From positions 1 to 35,997 of the IMG/VR virus record IMGVR_UViG_3300008107_000410: a stretch of 35,997 nt of DNA; one strand, 5' to 3'. The notes under the pieces were generated by a model. It was given only the letters and a program-made list of their open reading frames with translations, had not been told where the DNA came from and did no database searches. This stretch comes from a virus. The position numbers and the translations under genes were made by a program. Positions 24,192 to 30,114 of this stretch are shown in pieces; position 1 is the stretch's first letter, and each line of letters begins with the position of its first letter.

Positions 24192-24211
24192 TAACTTAAA
24201 TAAAAAACTAT

Positions 24212-24439
24212 ATGAAAAAAGAAATTAAAAATTTTTTAAAAGAAAAAAAGGCAGTAAAAATTAATTTTTATTATGATAATTTTGAGAATAATAATGGTTA
24301 TGGTCGCAACTCTTCGCAATGGAAAACCAAAGCCTGCCCTGATTTGTTTGTAAATTTTAAAATAAATAATAAAGATTATAAAGATTTAGAAATTTTATCT
24401 TTTGATGATTTTAAAAATAATTTTGAAGATTTAATTTAG
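24212..24439 (+). CDS. Small hypothetical protein
   Basis: 75 aa (MKKEIKNFLKEKKAVKINFY...), with an N-terminal lysine-rich helix, a central NNNGYGRNSSQWKTKACPDL and an acidic C-terminus (DYKDLEILSFDDFKNNFEDL). No family is recognised. It is the first gene behind early promoter 2, with the leader AACTTAAATAAAAAACTATATG and no Shine-Dalgarno sequence. Confidence 0.6.
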   Translation: MKKEIKNFLKEKKAVKINFYYDNFENNNGYGRNSSQWKTKACPDLFVNFKINNKDYKDLEILSFDDFKNNFEDLI

Positions 24440-24440
24440 C

Positions 24441-24459
24441 TAATCACCACCTCACCACA
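24441..24459 (+). repeat. C/A-rich intergenic repeat, copy B
   Basis: TAATCACCACCTCACCACA, exact copy of 24066-24084, again starting right after a stop codon (the gene ending at 24439). The two copies are separated by one gene plus a promoter cassette, so the whole intergenic cassette may have been duplicated or moved. Confidence 0.75.
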
Positions 24460-24500
24460 CACAAACCTATTTAATAACAATTAACTTAAATAAAACATAT

Positions 24501-24701
24501 ATGAAACTATCTCCCTCACACAAAAGACAACAAACCTTGAAAGTATTTTTTGCCTATTGTTGCGAAACTTATAAAAGGAAGCTTAAAGGCGATGATAAGC
24601 TATTGCAACAAGTTTATAATATTATTGCTAAAATGCACGGCGAGGGTTATATGGAGTTATTTTATGGCAAAATAATTAAACTAATTTACAAAAAATTATA
24701 A
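24501..24701 (+). CDS. Small basic hypothetical protein
   Basis: 66 aa, lysine-rich (MKLSPSHKRQQTLKVFFAYC...), predicted mostly helical, with a CC pair in FAYCCETYKRKL. I recognise no family. It starts behind AACTTAAATAAAACATATATG and is followed 4 bp later by the next gene, so the two are probably co-transcribed. Confidence 0.58.
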   Translation: MKLSPSHKRQQTLKVFFAYCCETYKRKLKGDDKLLQQVYNIIAKMHGEGYMELFYGKIIKLIYKKL

Positions 24702-24705
24702 ATAT

Positions 24706-24999
24706 ATGAATATTATATACAAAGCAACCGTTATTGATAATCTTTATATCAACCAAGAAAGCCGAGATTTTATTGACAAAATGAAGGTAGATGGTTATAA
24801 ATATATAATTTTGTCAAGAAACCAAGATTATTTTGAGTTGGAATTTATGCTGGCAAATGAAACTTATGATGGCATAAAAAATACACTAATTACTAAAAGA
24901 GATAAATATTATTATAATTTATTTGATGAATTTTTAGGTCTATATTATCACGGAAAACATTTTTACCCTAACAATCAACCTGCTTTTAAAAAAAATTAA
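24706..24999 (+). CDS. Hypothetical protein
   Basis: 97 aa, tyrosine-rich (MNIIYKATVIDNLYINQESR..., YKYIILSRNQDYFELEFMLA), with alternating strands and helices and no catalytic motif visible. It lies 4 bp after the previous small gene and 11 bp before the lipoprotein-like gene. The start context is AAATATATG. No function is proposed. Confidence 0.6.
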   Translation: MNIIYKATVIDNLYINQESRDFIDKMKVDGYKYIILSRNQDYFELEFMLANETYDGIKNTLITKRDKYYYNLFDEFLGLYYHGKHFYPNNQPAFKKN

Positions 25000-25010
25000 T
25001 AAATAATTAT

Positions 25011-25307
25011 ATGCAAAAAATAAAAACCTACTTTAATAAAAATAACTTTTCTTTTGAAACTCTTTTTTATAGCGAGTATTCAGGCACATTTACCAAAAAA
25101 AAGCATAAAACTTTAAATAAACTGGTTAAATTTAGCGGTTTTATAACACTTTTTTTAATTATAGCCACTTTATTTTTATTGAGTTCTTGCAAGGAAGAGC
25201 AAATAGAGCCTATTAAAGATGTAGGATCTTCTGTAATTGAAGTTTATAGACAAGATACTAGTAACTTGAAAATGTTTATTTTTAAACAACAAAAATTATT
25301 TAATTAA
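25011..25307 (+). CDS. Candidate lipoprotein
   Basis: 98 aa. After ~40 charged residues comes a hydrophobic segment (FSGFITLFLIIATLFLLSSC) ending in LSSC, which fits the lipobox pattern [LVI][ASTVI][GAS]C, followed by KEEQIEPIKDVGS. Lipid attachment at the Cys would place the short C-terminus in the periplasm. The long pre-signal N-terminus is atypical, but no internal ATG explains it. Small early phage lipoproteins often block superinfection or modify the envelope; that role is inferred. The gene ends 5 bp before a pentapeptide-repeat gene. Confidence 0.6.
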   Translation: MQKIKTYFNKNNFSFETLFYSEYSGTFTKKKHKTLNKLVKFSGFITLFLIIATLFLLSSCKEEQIEPIKDVGSSVIEVYRQDTSNLKMFIFKQQKLFN

Positions 25308-25312
25308 AAACT

Positions 25313-25575
25313 ATGAAAAACAATAAAGATTTTAGTAATCAAAACTTGCAAAATAAAGATTTTAGCGGACAAGATTTAAGCGGAGCTGATTTTAGCGGTG
25401 CTAATTTAAGAGGTGCTGATTTTAGAGGTGCTAATTTAAAAGATGCTAATTTTGAAGGTGCTATTTTACACGGAGCTAATTTTGAAGGTGCTATTTTAAT
25501 AGGTGCTATTTTAGCGGAGCTGATTTTAGAGGGGCTAATTTTAGGTATGCTGATTTAATTGACACAATTCAATAG
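25313..25575 (+). pseudogene. Pentapeptide-repeat protein with a -1 frame break
   Basis: In the start frame, 81 codons end at 25558. Residues 6-65 are clean A(D/N)(L/F)xG repeats (DLSGADFSGANLRGADFRGA), then the sequence turns into AILIGAILAELILEGLILGM. From about 25512 the other frame continues the repeats perfectly as SGADFRGANFRYADLIDTIQ and stops at 25575. One missing base in GGTGCTATTTTAGC (expected GGTGCTAATTTTAGC) explains it. The full protein would be a right-handed beta helix of about 87 aa. Such proteins can mimic DNA, but no specific role is supported. Confidence 0.7.
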
Positions 25576-25592
25576 ATAAAATTTATAAATAT

Positions 25593-25952
25593 ATGAAATA
25601 CGAGCAAAATTTAAAAAAAGTATTATTAACTACCGATTTAATTTATAATAAATTAACAAATAAAAATTTAATAAAAACCATTGAAGATTATAGCATTAAT
25701 TTAAAAAGTAAATTACCTGATGAAGACGGCTTTGCGGAAGTGGTGACTGATTTGTTAGAAAAATGCATAAGTTTAAAAGATATTCCCTTAACAAAATTTT
25801 TTGAGCTTACTAAAAATATTTACCAAGAAGGCAATTTTATTTTTGATACAGCAACAAATCAAGCTATATGCGAAATTGAAGGCAAAACTTGGGAGGAGAT
25901 TGATTATGTAGCAAAATTTACTATAATTAAAAATATTATTGAAAATACTTGA
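25593..25952 (+). CDS. Hypothetical protein
   Basis: 119 aa, helical (MKYEQNLKKVLLTTDLIYNK...; FAEVVTDLLEKCISLKDIPL). No family is recognised. It ends 3 bp after the start of the next promoter (TTGACA at 25949 overlaps the stop), which shows how tightly early operons are packed. The start lies in ATAAATATATG. Confidence 0.62.
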   Translation: MKYEQNLKKVLLTTDLIYNKLTNKNLIKTIEDYSINLKSKLPDEDGFAEVVTDLLEKCISLKDIPLTKFFELTKNIYQEGNFIFDTATNQAICEIEGKTWEEIDYVAKFTIIKNIIENT

Positions 25953-25977
25953 CAATTATTTTTTAATAACTTAAAAT
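25949..25977 (+). promoter_or_regulatory. Early promoter 3
   Basis: TTGACA (25949-25954), a 17-bp spacer, TAAAAT (25972-25977). The spacer is nearly identical to that of the promoter at 31754. It overlaps the stop codon of the previous gene. Confidence 0.82.
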
Positions 25978-25983
25978 TATAAA

Positions 25984-26011
25984 GACGGCAATTTTTAATC
26001 CCCTTGCCGTC
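25984..26011 (+). ncRNA. Predicted 5'-end hairpin of early transcript 3 (conserved loop)
   Basis: GACGGCAA (25984-25991), loop TTTTTAATCCCC, TTGCCGTC (26004-26011). It is a perfect 8-bp stem starting 7 nt after the -10 box, exactly where transcription should begin. The same 12-nt loop caps a different stem at 27160-27191. Confidence 0.78.
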
Positions 26012-26037
26012 AACTTAATAACTTAAATAAAAATTAT

Positions 26038-26244
26038 ATGACAAACGAAACGAAACATTATCTTTTTATTACCAAAATGCCAAACAGAAAAAAATATGGG
26101 ATGTATATAGTTATGAAAAATGATTATGTAAAAGAATATGTGCATTTGGCTTCTTTTAAAAATGAAGATTGTATGTTAAAATTTACAAAAATAATATCAA
26201 CAATTGATAAAATACATTTTGAAGAACCTATAATTAAAACTTAA
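26038..26244 (+). CDS. Small hypothetical protein
   Basis: 68 aa (MTNETKHYLFITKMPNRKKY...), with beta strands followed by a short helix. No family is seen. It is the first gene behind early promoter 3 and hairpin 3, with the leader AACTTAAATAAAAATTATATG. The next gene follows after 13 bp. Confidence 0.58.
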   Translation: MTNETKHYLFITKMPNRKKYGMYIVMKNDYVKEYVHLASFKNEDCMLKFTKIISTIDKIHFEEPIIKT

Positions 26245-26257
26245 AATAAAAAATTAT

Positions 26258-26512
26258 ATGACAAATACAACAATTAAAGCATTTACCTTTTCAGATTATT
26301 TAAAGGAATTTGAAGGTAATTTTAAACCCATTGGTAATTCCGTAAGTAGTTTATTGCTAATCACTGGGCTAGAATTGTCCGAAAAAACTTTGCAAAAAAT
26401 AGTAAATGAAATGGAGTATTTATCAATAAATACTGCAATGACAAATTATTTAAACTTACATAAAGCAATAAAAAATATTTTGGGAGTTGATTTATTAGCT
26501 TTCAATCATTAA
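26258..26512 (+). CDS. Small hypothetical protein
   Basis: 84 aa (MTNTTIKAFTFSDYLKEFEG...), mostly helical, with a SVSSLLLITGLELSEKTLQK segment. No family is recognised. It is in the same run as the gene at 26038 and is followed 11 bp later by the frame-broken YopX-like gene. The start context is AAAATTATATG. Confidence 0.58.
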   Translation: MTNTTIKAFTFSDYLKEFEGNFKPIGNSVSSLLLITGLELSEKTLQKIVNEMEYLSINTAMTNYLNLHKAIKNILGVDLLAFNH

Positions 26513-26523
26513 TAAAAAAACAT

Positions 26524-26746
26524 ATGAAAAAAGATTTAAAAAAAATAATAAAATTTAGAGCTTGGGATAGCTCAACAAAAACAATGATGAGCCACGAGCA
26601 AGTTTTGAGGCATTTTCACGGATGCTATGAAATAGGTTTTGATCCATTCCAAGATGAGCAGATTGACTTTTACAGTTACTCCTGATTTTACAGTAAGAAC
26701 CGATAATATCGCAAAAATAATTGGCAACATTTTTGAAGAAAAATAA
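26524..26746 (+). pseudogene. YopX-like protein broken by a frameshift
   Basis: From the ATG at 26524 the first frame reads MKKDLKKIIKFRAWDSSTKT and stops after 53 aa at 26685; IKFRAWD near the start is the hallmark of phage YopX proteins. The next frame then continues PDFTVRTDNIAKIIGNIFEE to a stop at 26746, and IGNIFEE matches the family's IGNIYEN ending. The two halves meet near 26680 (YSYS / PDF). The centre is also shorter than usual. YopX function is unknown; this copy is probably inactive or recoded. Confidence 0.6.
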
Positions 26747-26747
26747 T

Positions 26748-27137
26748 ATGACAAAATTAACTAGAAAAAAAATAGAAAAAATTTTAAAAAATGGCAAGGC
26801 TTTTGAAAAAAATTCTAATTTTAAAAATCTTGATTTGTCATGTTTTGATTTTAGCGGTTATAACCTTGAAAATTTTGATTTTGAGGGTGCCAATTTGTAT
26901 TATACAAAATTTACAAATTGCAATTTAAAGAATGCTAATTTTAAAGATTGCGATTTAGTTGGGACTTGTTTTGTGTCGGCTAATTTACGAGGGGCTAATT
27001 TTAACCATTACGACGAAACTATTATAAATGCACGAGTTGATTTTAACTATGCTAATTTACGAGGAGCTATATTTAATAAAAACGATAATTCTAATGCTTG
27101 TTATAACAAGACTTATGGTAAAAGCTTGACAACTTAA
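26748..27137 (+). CDS. Pentapeptide-repeat protein
   Basis: 129 aa from the ATG at 26748; the earlier in-frame ATG at 26721 lies inside the YopX-like remnant. After a lysine-rich N-terminus come pentapeptide repeats: NLDLSCFDFSGYNLENFDFE, GANLYYTKFTNCNLKNANFK, DCDLVGTCFVSANLRGANFN and YANLRGAIFNK. These build a right-handed beta helix whose surface can mimic DNA or bind a partner. It has a broken relative at 25313. It is the last gene before early promoter 4. Confidence 0.78.
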   Translation: MTKLTRKKIEKILKNGKAFEKNSNFKNLDLSCFDFSGYNLENFDFEGANLYYTKFTNCNLKNANFKDCDLVGTCFVSANLRGANFNHYDETIINARVDFNYANLRGAIFNKNDNSNACYNKTYGKSLTT

Positions 27138-27154
27138 AATCAAACAATTAAAAT
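27126..27154 (+). promoter_or_regulatory. Early promoter 4
   Basis: TTGACA (27126-27131), a 17-bp spacer, TAAAAT (27149-27154). It overlaps the 3' end of the pentapeptide gene and drives the leader ORF and the replisome-organizer-like gene. Confidence 0.78.
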
Positions 27155-27159
27155 TAACC

Positions 27160-27191
27160 TTGGCAGACTTTTTTAATCCCCAGTCTGCCAA
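27160..27191 (+). ncRNA. Predicted 5'-end hairpin of early transcript 4 (conserved loop)
   Basis: TTGGCAGACT (27160-27169), loop TTTTTAATCCCC (27170-27181), AGTCTGCCAA (27182-27191). It is a perfect 10-bp stem starting 6 nt after the -10 box. The loop equals that of hairpin 3 while the stem differs but stays paired. Confidence 0.8.
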
Positions 27192-27194
27192 ACA

Positions 27195-27201
27195 AAAGGA
27201 G
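27195..27201 (+). promoter_or_regulatory. Strong Shine-Dalgarno AAAGGAG after hairpin 4
   Basis: AAAGGAG lies 3 bases past the hairpin and 5 nt before the ATG at 27207. It is the only clear Shine-Dalgarno sequence noticed in the early region. Confidence 0.7.
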
Positions 27202-27206
27202 CAGTA

Positions 27207-27311
27207 ATGCAAAAAATACAGGAAACAATGCTAATAACAGAGATTGATTTTGCTGATAATCTTATAAAATTAATACAGGATACTCAAAATGACCGACCAA
27301 ACAACAAATAA
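27207..27311 (+). CDS. 34-aa leader ORF overlapping the replication gene
   Basis: MQKIQETMLITEIDFADNLI to a stop at 27311, 34 aa, with a textbook Shine-Dalgarno sequence. It overlaps the ATG of the next gene (27289) by 23 bp in another frame, so ribosomes that finish it could re-start on that gene (translational coupling). It may be a leader peptide or a small functional protein; no family is seen. Confidence 0.55.
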   Translation: MQKIQETMLITEIDFADNLIKLIQDTQNDRPNNK

Positions 27312-28056
27312 GTCTTTTTTACTTTACAAAGACAGCTTATCAATTCTTAAACAACTCACTGACGAAGAGGCTGGCAAGTTATTTAAAGCTATTTACGAAT
27401 ATCAAACAAATAATATTTTACCGCAAGATAGATTGATTACTATTATTTTTGAAACATTTTTAAACCAGTTTAAAAGAGACGATCAAAAGTATCAAAATGT
27501 TATTGAGCGAAACAAAAATAATATTGCCAAAAGGTGGAATAAAATTGATACCAAAAATACCAGTGGTAAAATTGGAATACCAAAAGATACCAAAAATACC
27601 GATAGTGATAGTGATAGTGTTACAGATAAAGATAAAGATATAAATATATCTATATCTAATAAACCTAATAAAGAAATACATGTCGGTTTTGAAAATGATT
27701 TTCAAGAATTATGGCAACACTATACACCAGTAGTTGTAAGCAATGGTAATTTTACAAATAAAGGTTGCAAACAAACTGCTTTAAATTCTTATAAAAAGGC
27801 AAGAGCTAAATTCTCGCATCAAAAAATAATGGATTGTTTAGAATTATACTTGAAAGAGTGCCAAAAGAATAACCGCTTTACTAAAAATGTAGCCACTTGG
27901 ATTAATCAAGCAATGCAAGATGGTTTTAAAACTCACGAAGTTGTGCTAATCAATGCAGAACCGCCGAAACAAGTTTTTTTAACTAAACAACAACAATTGG
28001 AACTTAGACAAAAAGAGCAAGAGGAACGTTTGGCAAAAATTTATAACAACCAGTAA
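27289..28056 (+). CDS. Replisome-organizer-like protein (DUF6291-type N-terminus)
   Basis: 255 aa. The N-terminal ~85 residues (SFLLYKDSLSILKQLTDEEA, GKLFKAIYEYQTNN, FLNQFKRDDQKYQNVIERNK, NNIAKRWNK) fit the small domain at the start of many phage replication proteins. A low-complexity linker (TDSDSDSVTDKDKDINISIS) follows, then a C-terminal part (FQELWQHYTPVVVSNGNFTN, GCKQTALNSYKKARAKF, FTKNVATWINQAMQDG) as in DnaD-like or organizer proteins. It probably loads replication proteins at the phage origin. It has no usable Shine-Dalgarno sequence of its own and starts inside the leader ORF. Confidence 0.72.
   Translation: MTDQTTNKSFLLYKDSLSILKQLTDEEAGKLFKAIYEYQTNNILPQDRLITIIFETFLNQFKRDDQKYQNVIERNKNNIAKRWNKIDTKNTSGKIGIPKDTKNTDSDSDSVTDKDKDINISISNKPNKEIHVGFENDFQELWQHYTPVVVSNGNFTNKGCKQTALNSYKKARAKFSHQKIMDCLELYLKECQKNNRFTKNVATWINQAMQDGFKTHEVVLINAEPPKQVFLTKQQQLELRQKEQEERLAKIYNNQ
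27595..27660 (+). repeat. Short tandem repeats encoding the DSDSDS/DKDKD linker
   Basis: GATAGT repeated three times, GATAAA repeated, then TATATC-type units, directly after two near-copies of a GATACCAAAAATACC unit. It encodes the flexible charged linker of the replication protein. Units of 6 bp keep frame, so length can vary without breaking the gene. Confidence 0.7.
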
Positions 28057-28057
28057 T

Positions 28058-28537
28058 ATGAAAATTTTAGAATTTAAAGTTTTTAAACAAAACTACAACT
28101 TGATAAAAGATAATTTTTTTGCAAGCAAAGAAGAGTCTGATGTTAAAATTATGATGATTTATGAAGCACTAGCCGATAAATTGACTAATAAAATGTTTCA
28201 AGAGCACACTAGCTATATCATACTTAATACAACCACCGAAGAGTGGAATGATGCTTATGGTTATCAAGGTTGCCCTGCTGTTGCCGACTGGTTAAAATCT
28301 TTTTTGCCAAAGAAAATTGAAAAAAGTAAATATGAAATTTGTAAAATTAGCGGAGCTAGATTGGTAACTCATTATCTTGACTTCCCTAATGATTATTTAC
28401 AAGAAATTAAAAACCATCAAAAAAGGTTGCAACTAAATAGCGAAAAAAAACAATTAGAGGGGCAACAAGCAACACAAAATCAAAAAAACATACAAACATA
28501 CATTAAGGCTATTAATACTAACTTAAAATCAAAATAA
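28058..28537 (+). CDS. Hypothetical protein coupled to the replication gene
   Basis: 159 aa (MKILEFKVFKQNYNLIKDNF...), with EEWNDAYGYQGCPAVADWLK in the middle and a glutamine/lysine-rich helical C-terminus (NHQKRLQLNSEKKQLEGQQA). It starts 1 bp after the stop of the replication gene. Position suggests a replication role such as a helicase loader partner, but no motif supports one. Confidence 0.65.
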   Translation: MKILEFKVFKQNYNLIKDNFFASKEESDVKIMMIYEALADKLTNKMFQEHTSYIILNTTTEEWNDAYGYQGCPAVADWLKSFLPKKIEKSKYEICKISGARLVTHYLDFPNDYLQEIKNHQKRLQLNSEKKQLEGQQATQNQKNIQTYIKAINTNLKSK

Positions 28538-28538
28538 T

Positions 28539-28736
28539 ATGATAAATTTTAATGATCCTATTTTTCGCAACAATGATTATGGTAATAATTATCATTCTTC
28601 TAATTTAATTTTGTATTTTTTTTCTATTGTTATTTTAATTTTGTGTGTAATTGCAAGTTTTACTATAAGTCAACACATCCAAAAACAACAATATAAAAAT
28701 AAAAGAAAAGAAATTATAAAAACAATTAATCAATAA
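28539..28736 (+). CDS. Small single-span membrane protein
   Basis: 65 aa with one transmembrane segment (LILYFFSIVILILCVIASFT), a short asparagine-rich N-terminus and a basic C-terminal tail (QKQQYKNKRKEIIKTINQ), which predicts the tail in the cytoplasm. It starts 1 bp after the previous stop, in AAAATAATATG. No function is recognised. Confidence 0.6.
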   Translation: MINFNDPIFRNNDYGNNYHSSNLILYFFSIVILILCVIASFTISQHIQKQQYKNKRKEIIKTINQ

Positions 28737-28748
28737 AATCAAAATAAT

Positions 28749-29249
28749 ATGCAAAATAACTCAGTTAAAATAATAAAAGTAAAAAAATGGTTTTTTAGCT
28801 CTACAAATAAAATTTTAATACAAGCACTTGACGATTGCGAGGCTATATTTGGTGTAGTTGATGATAATGATTGTCTTTTATATAAAGAAATTCATCGAAT
28901 ACAAAAAAATCATGTAAAATATTACAATGATGCAAAAAATCATTTTTTTATTGAAACAGCCAAAAAAGAAAAATGGTTTGGTTGGCACGATAGCCGATCA
29001 GATTATGGCTTTTGTGGTTTTATGCGAACAAATTTATTGCATCAAGTGGTTATTTTAAATAAACTTGGCAATTCTATTAATGTTCCAGTTAATCATAGTT
29101 GCTTTATGTTTTTATTTAAAAGCGATTGGTTTCAAAATTCGGTTCTGCAAAATGGTTTTATTAGTTTTCAATTATACCCGAAATGGTGCTTGGAGGTTAT
29201 AAAAACTAAAAATTATTATCAACCAAAACAATTTTACGAAAAATTATGA
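28749..29249 (+). CDS. Hypothetical protein
   Basis: 166 aa, aromatic-rich (KKWFFSSTNKILIQALDDCE; WFGWHDSRSDYGFCGFMRTN). No catalytic motif that I can place. It overlaps the following gene by 4 bp (ATGA) and lies 12 bp after the membrane protein. Its sequence gives no secretion signal, so it is probably cytoplasmic. Confidence 0.62.
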   Translation: MQNNSVKIIKVKKWFFSSTNKILIQALDDCEAIFGVVDDNDCLLYKEIHRIQKNHVKYYNDAKNHFFIETAKKEKWFGWHDSRSDYGFCGFMRTNLLHQVVILNKLGNSINVPVNHSCFMFLFKSDWFQNSVLQNGFISFQLYPKWCLEVIKTKNYYQPKQFYEKL

Positions 29250-29434
29250 AATACCTTATAAAATCTTATTTAATCTTGCTAATTATATCTTTTGAAACAA
29301 TGTTGTGTTTTGCTTTTACATTTAACAGCACGGCAATGTTTGTGGCGGTAATATTTATCTTTAATGTTTTTTTAATCATTACATATCTTGGCTGTGATTT
29401 AACCATTAATGAAAAAAAAGATCTTGACAATTAA
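29246..29434 (+). CDS. Small two-span membrane protein
   Basis: 62 aa with two hydrophobic segments (SYLILLIISFETMLCFAFTF and MFVAVIFIFNVFLIITYLG) and a short acidic-basic tail. The start overlaps the stop of the previous gene. The following promoter overlaps its 3' end. Function unknown; holin-like size and topology are possible, but the early location argues against a holin. Confidence 0.58.
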   Translation: MKYLIKSYLILLIISFETMLCFAFTFNSTAMFVAVIFIFNVFLIITYLGCDLTINEKKDLDN

Positions 29435-29451
29435 AAATAACTAATTAAAAT
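29424..29451 (+). promoter_or_regulatory. Early promoter 5
   Basis: TTGACA (29424-29429), a 16-bp spacer, TAAAAT (29446-29451). It overlaps the end of the membrane protein gene and drives the first DUF4116 gene. Confidence 0.75.
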
Positions 29452-29455
29452 TTAA

Positions 29456-29504
29456 TTGCCGTTTGCCTATTTACGAATAGATTTGAAAATTAACCAAACG
29501 GCAA
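29456..29504 (+). ncRNA. Predicted 5'-end two-tier hairpin of early transcript 5
   Basis: TTGCCGTTTG (29456-29465) and CAAACGGCAA (29495-29504) form a perfect 10-bp stem. The 29-nt loop holds a second stem, CTATT (29467-29471) TACG AATAG (29476-29480). It starts 5 nt after the -10 box. Its TTGCCG/CGGCAA stem resembles that of hairpin 3. Confidence 0.75.
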
Positions 29505-29528
29505 CTTAACAACTTAAAATAAAAACAT

Positions 29529-29885
29529 ATGACAGAATATACAAACAAAAATCAATTTATTAACGTTTTAAAAAAATTTCAACATAGCTTTACTTTTCGA
29601 TTTGTAAGTCCAGAGTTGAAAAAAAATCGTGAATTTGTCTTGGAAGTGTTAAAAATAAATGGTTTGGTTTTAGAATATGTAAGCCCTGAGTTTCAAGCAG
29701 ATCCCGAGTTGGTTTTGGAAGCAGTTAAGCAAAATGGTGATGCTTTTGAATTTGCAAGCCAAAAATTAAAAGAAAATCGTGAGTTTGTTTTGGAAGCGAT
29801 GGATATAAATTGGAAGGTTTTAAAATATACAAGCGAAGAGTTGCGAATTGCAATTGACGGATTTTTCAAAATTTTTTTAAAATAA
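29529..29885 (+). CDS. DUF4116 repeat protein 1
   Basis: 118 aa. It contains repeats of the DUF4116 type, each roughly 22-24 residues: REFVLEVLKINGLVLEYVSP, ELVLEAVKQNGDAFEFASQK and REFVLEAMDINWKVLKYTSE. The pattern is E-V-L-x-A-hydrophobic ... NG..L.Y.S..L. Repeats of this type form helical solenoids, probably for protein binding. Paralogues lie at 31842 and 33863. Start ATG in AAAAACATATG behind the leader ACTTAAAATAAAA. Confidence 0.75.
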   Translation: MTEYTNKNQFINVLKKFQHSFTFRFVSPELKKNREFVLEVLKINGLVLEYVSPEFQADPELVLEAVKQNGDAFEFASQKLKENREFVLEAMDINWKVLKYTSEELRIAIDGFFKIFLK

Positions 29886-29891
29886 AAACAT

Positions 29892-30083
29892 ATGAAAAAT
29901 ACAACAAAACTTATACAGCCATTATCAAAAAAAATTCAGGAGCAATTAAAAATTGTTGCCGAAGATAAATATAGAATTTATCAAGAATTATCAAAAAATG
30001 AAAAAACAATTCCCAGTAATTTAATTAAACCTATTGCAATTAGTAAAGTTAGCAATTACGAAGATATTTGTTTTTGGCTTTAA
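29892..30083 (+). CDS. Small hypothetical protein
   Basis: 63 aa, helical and lysine-rich (MKNTTKLIQPLSKKIQEQLK...). No family is seen. It lies 6 bp after DUF4116 protein 1 and is followed 31 bp later by the 243-aa unknown gene, so it is probably in the same transcript. Confidence 0.55.
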   Translation: MKNTTKLIQPLSKKIQEQLKIVAEDKYRIYQELSKNEKTIPSNLIKPIAISKVSNYEDICFWL

Positions 30084-30114
30084 TAATTACCAACAACTAA
30101 AAATAAAAAAACAT

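Noticed and set aside
24066-24459. The C/A-rich repeats as a CRISPR array
   Set aside because: Only two exact copies, about 375 bp apart, with a gene and promoter between them; no regular spacers and no cas genes.
25506-25515. Programmed -1 frameshift in the pentapeptide gene
   Set aside because: No X_XXY_YYZ heptamer in the right phase at the break; a simple one-base loss explains the data.
29246-29434. Holin assignment for the two-span membrane protein
   Set aside because: Size and topology would fit, but it lies among early genes with no endolysin or spanin nearby.
22086-29504. The promoter-linked hairpins as Rho-independent terminators
   Set aside because: No T-run follows any of them; the T5 stretch is inside the loop of two, and they start where transcription should begin.
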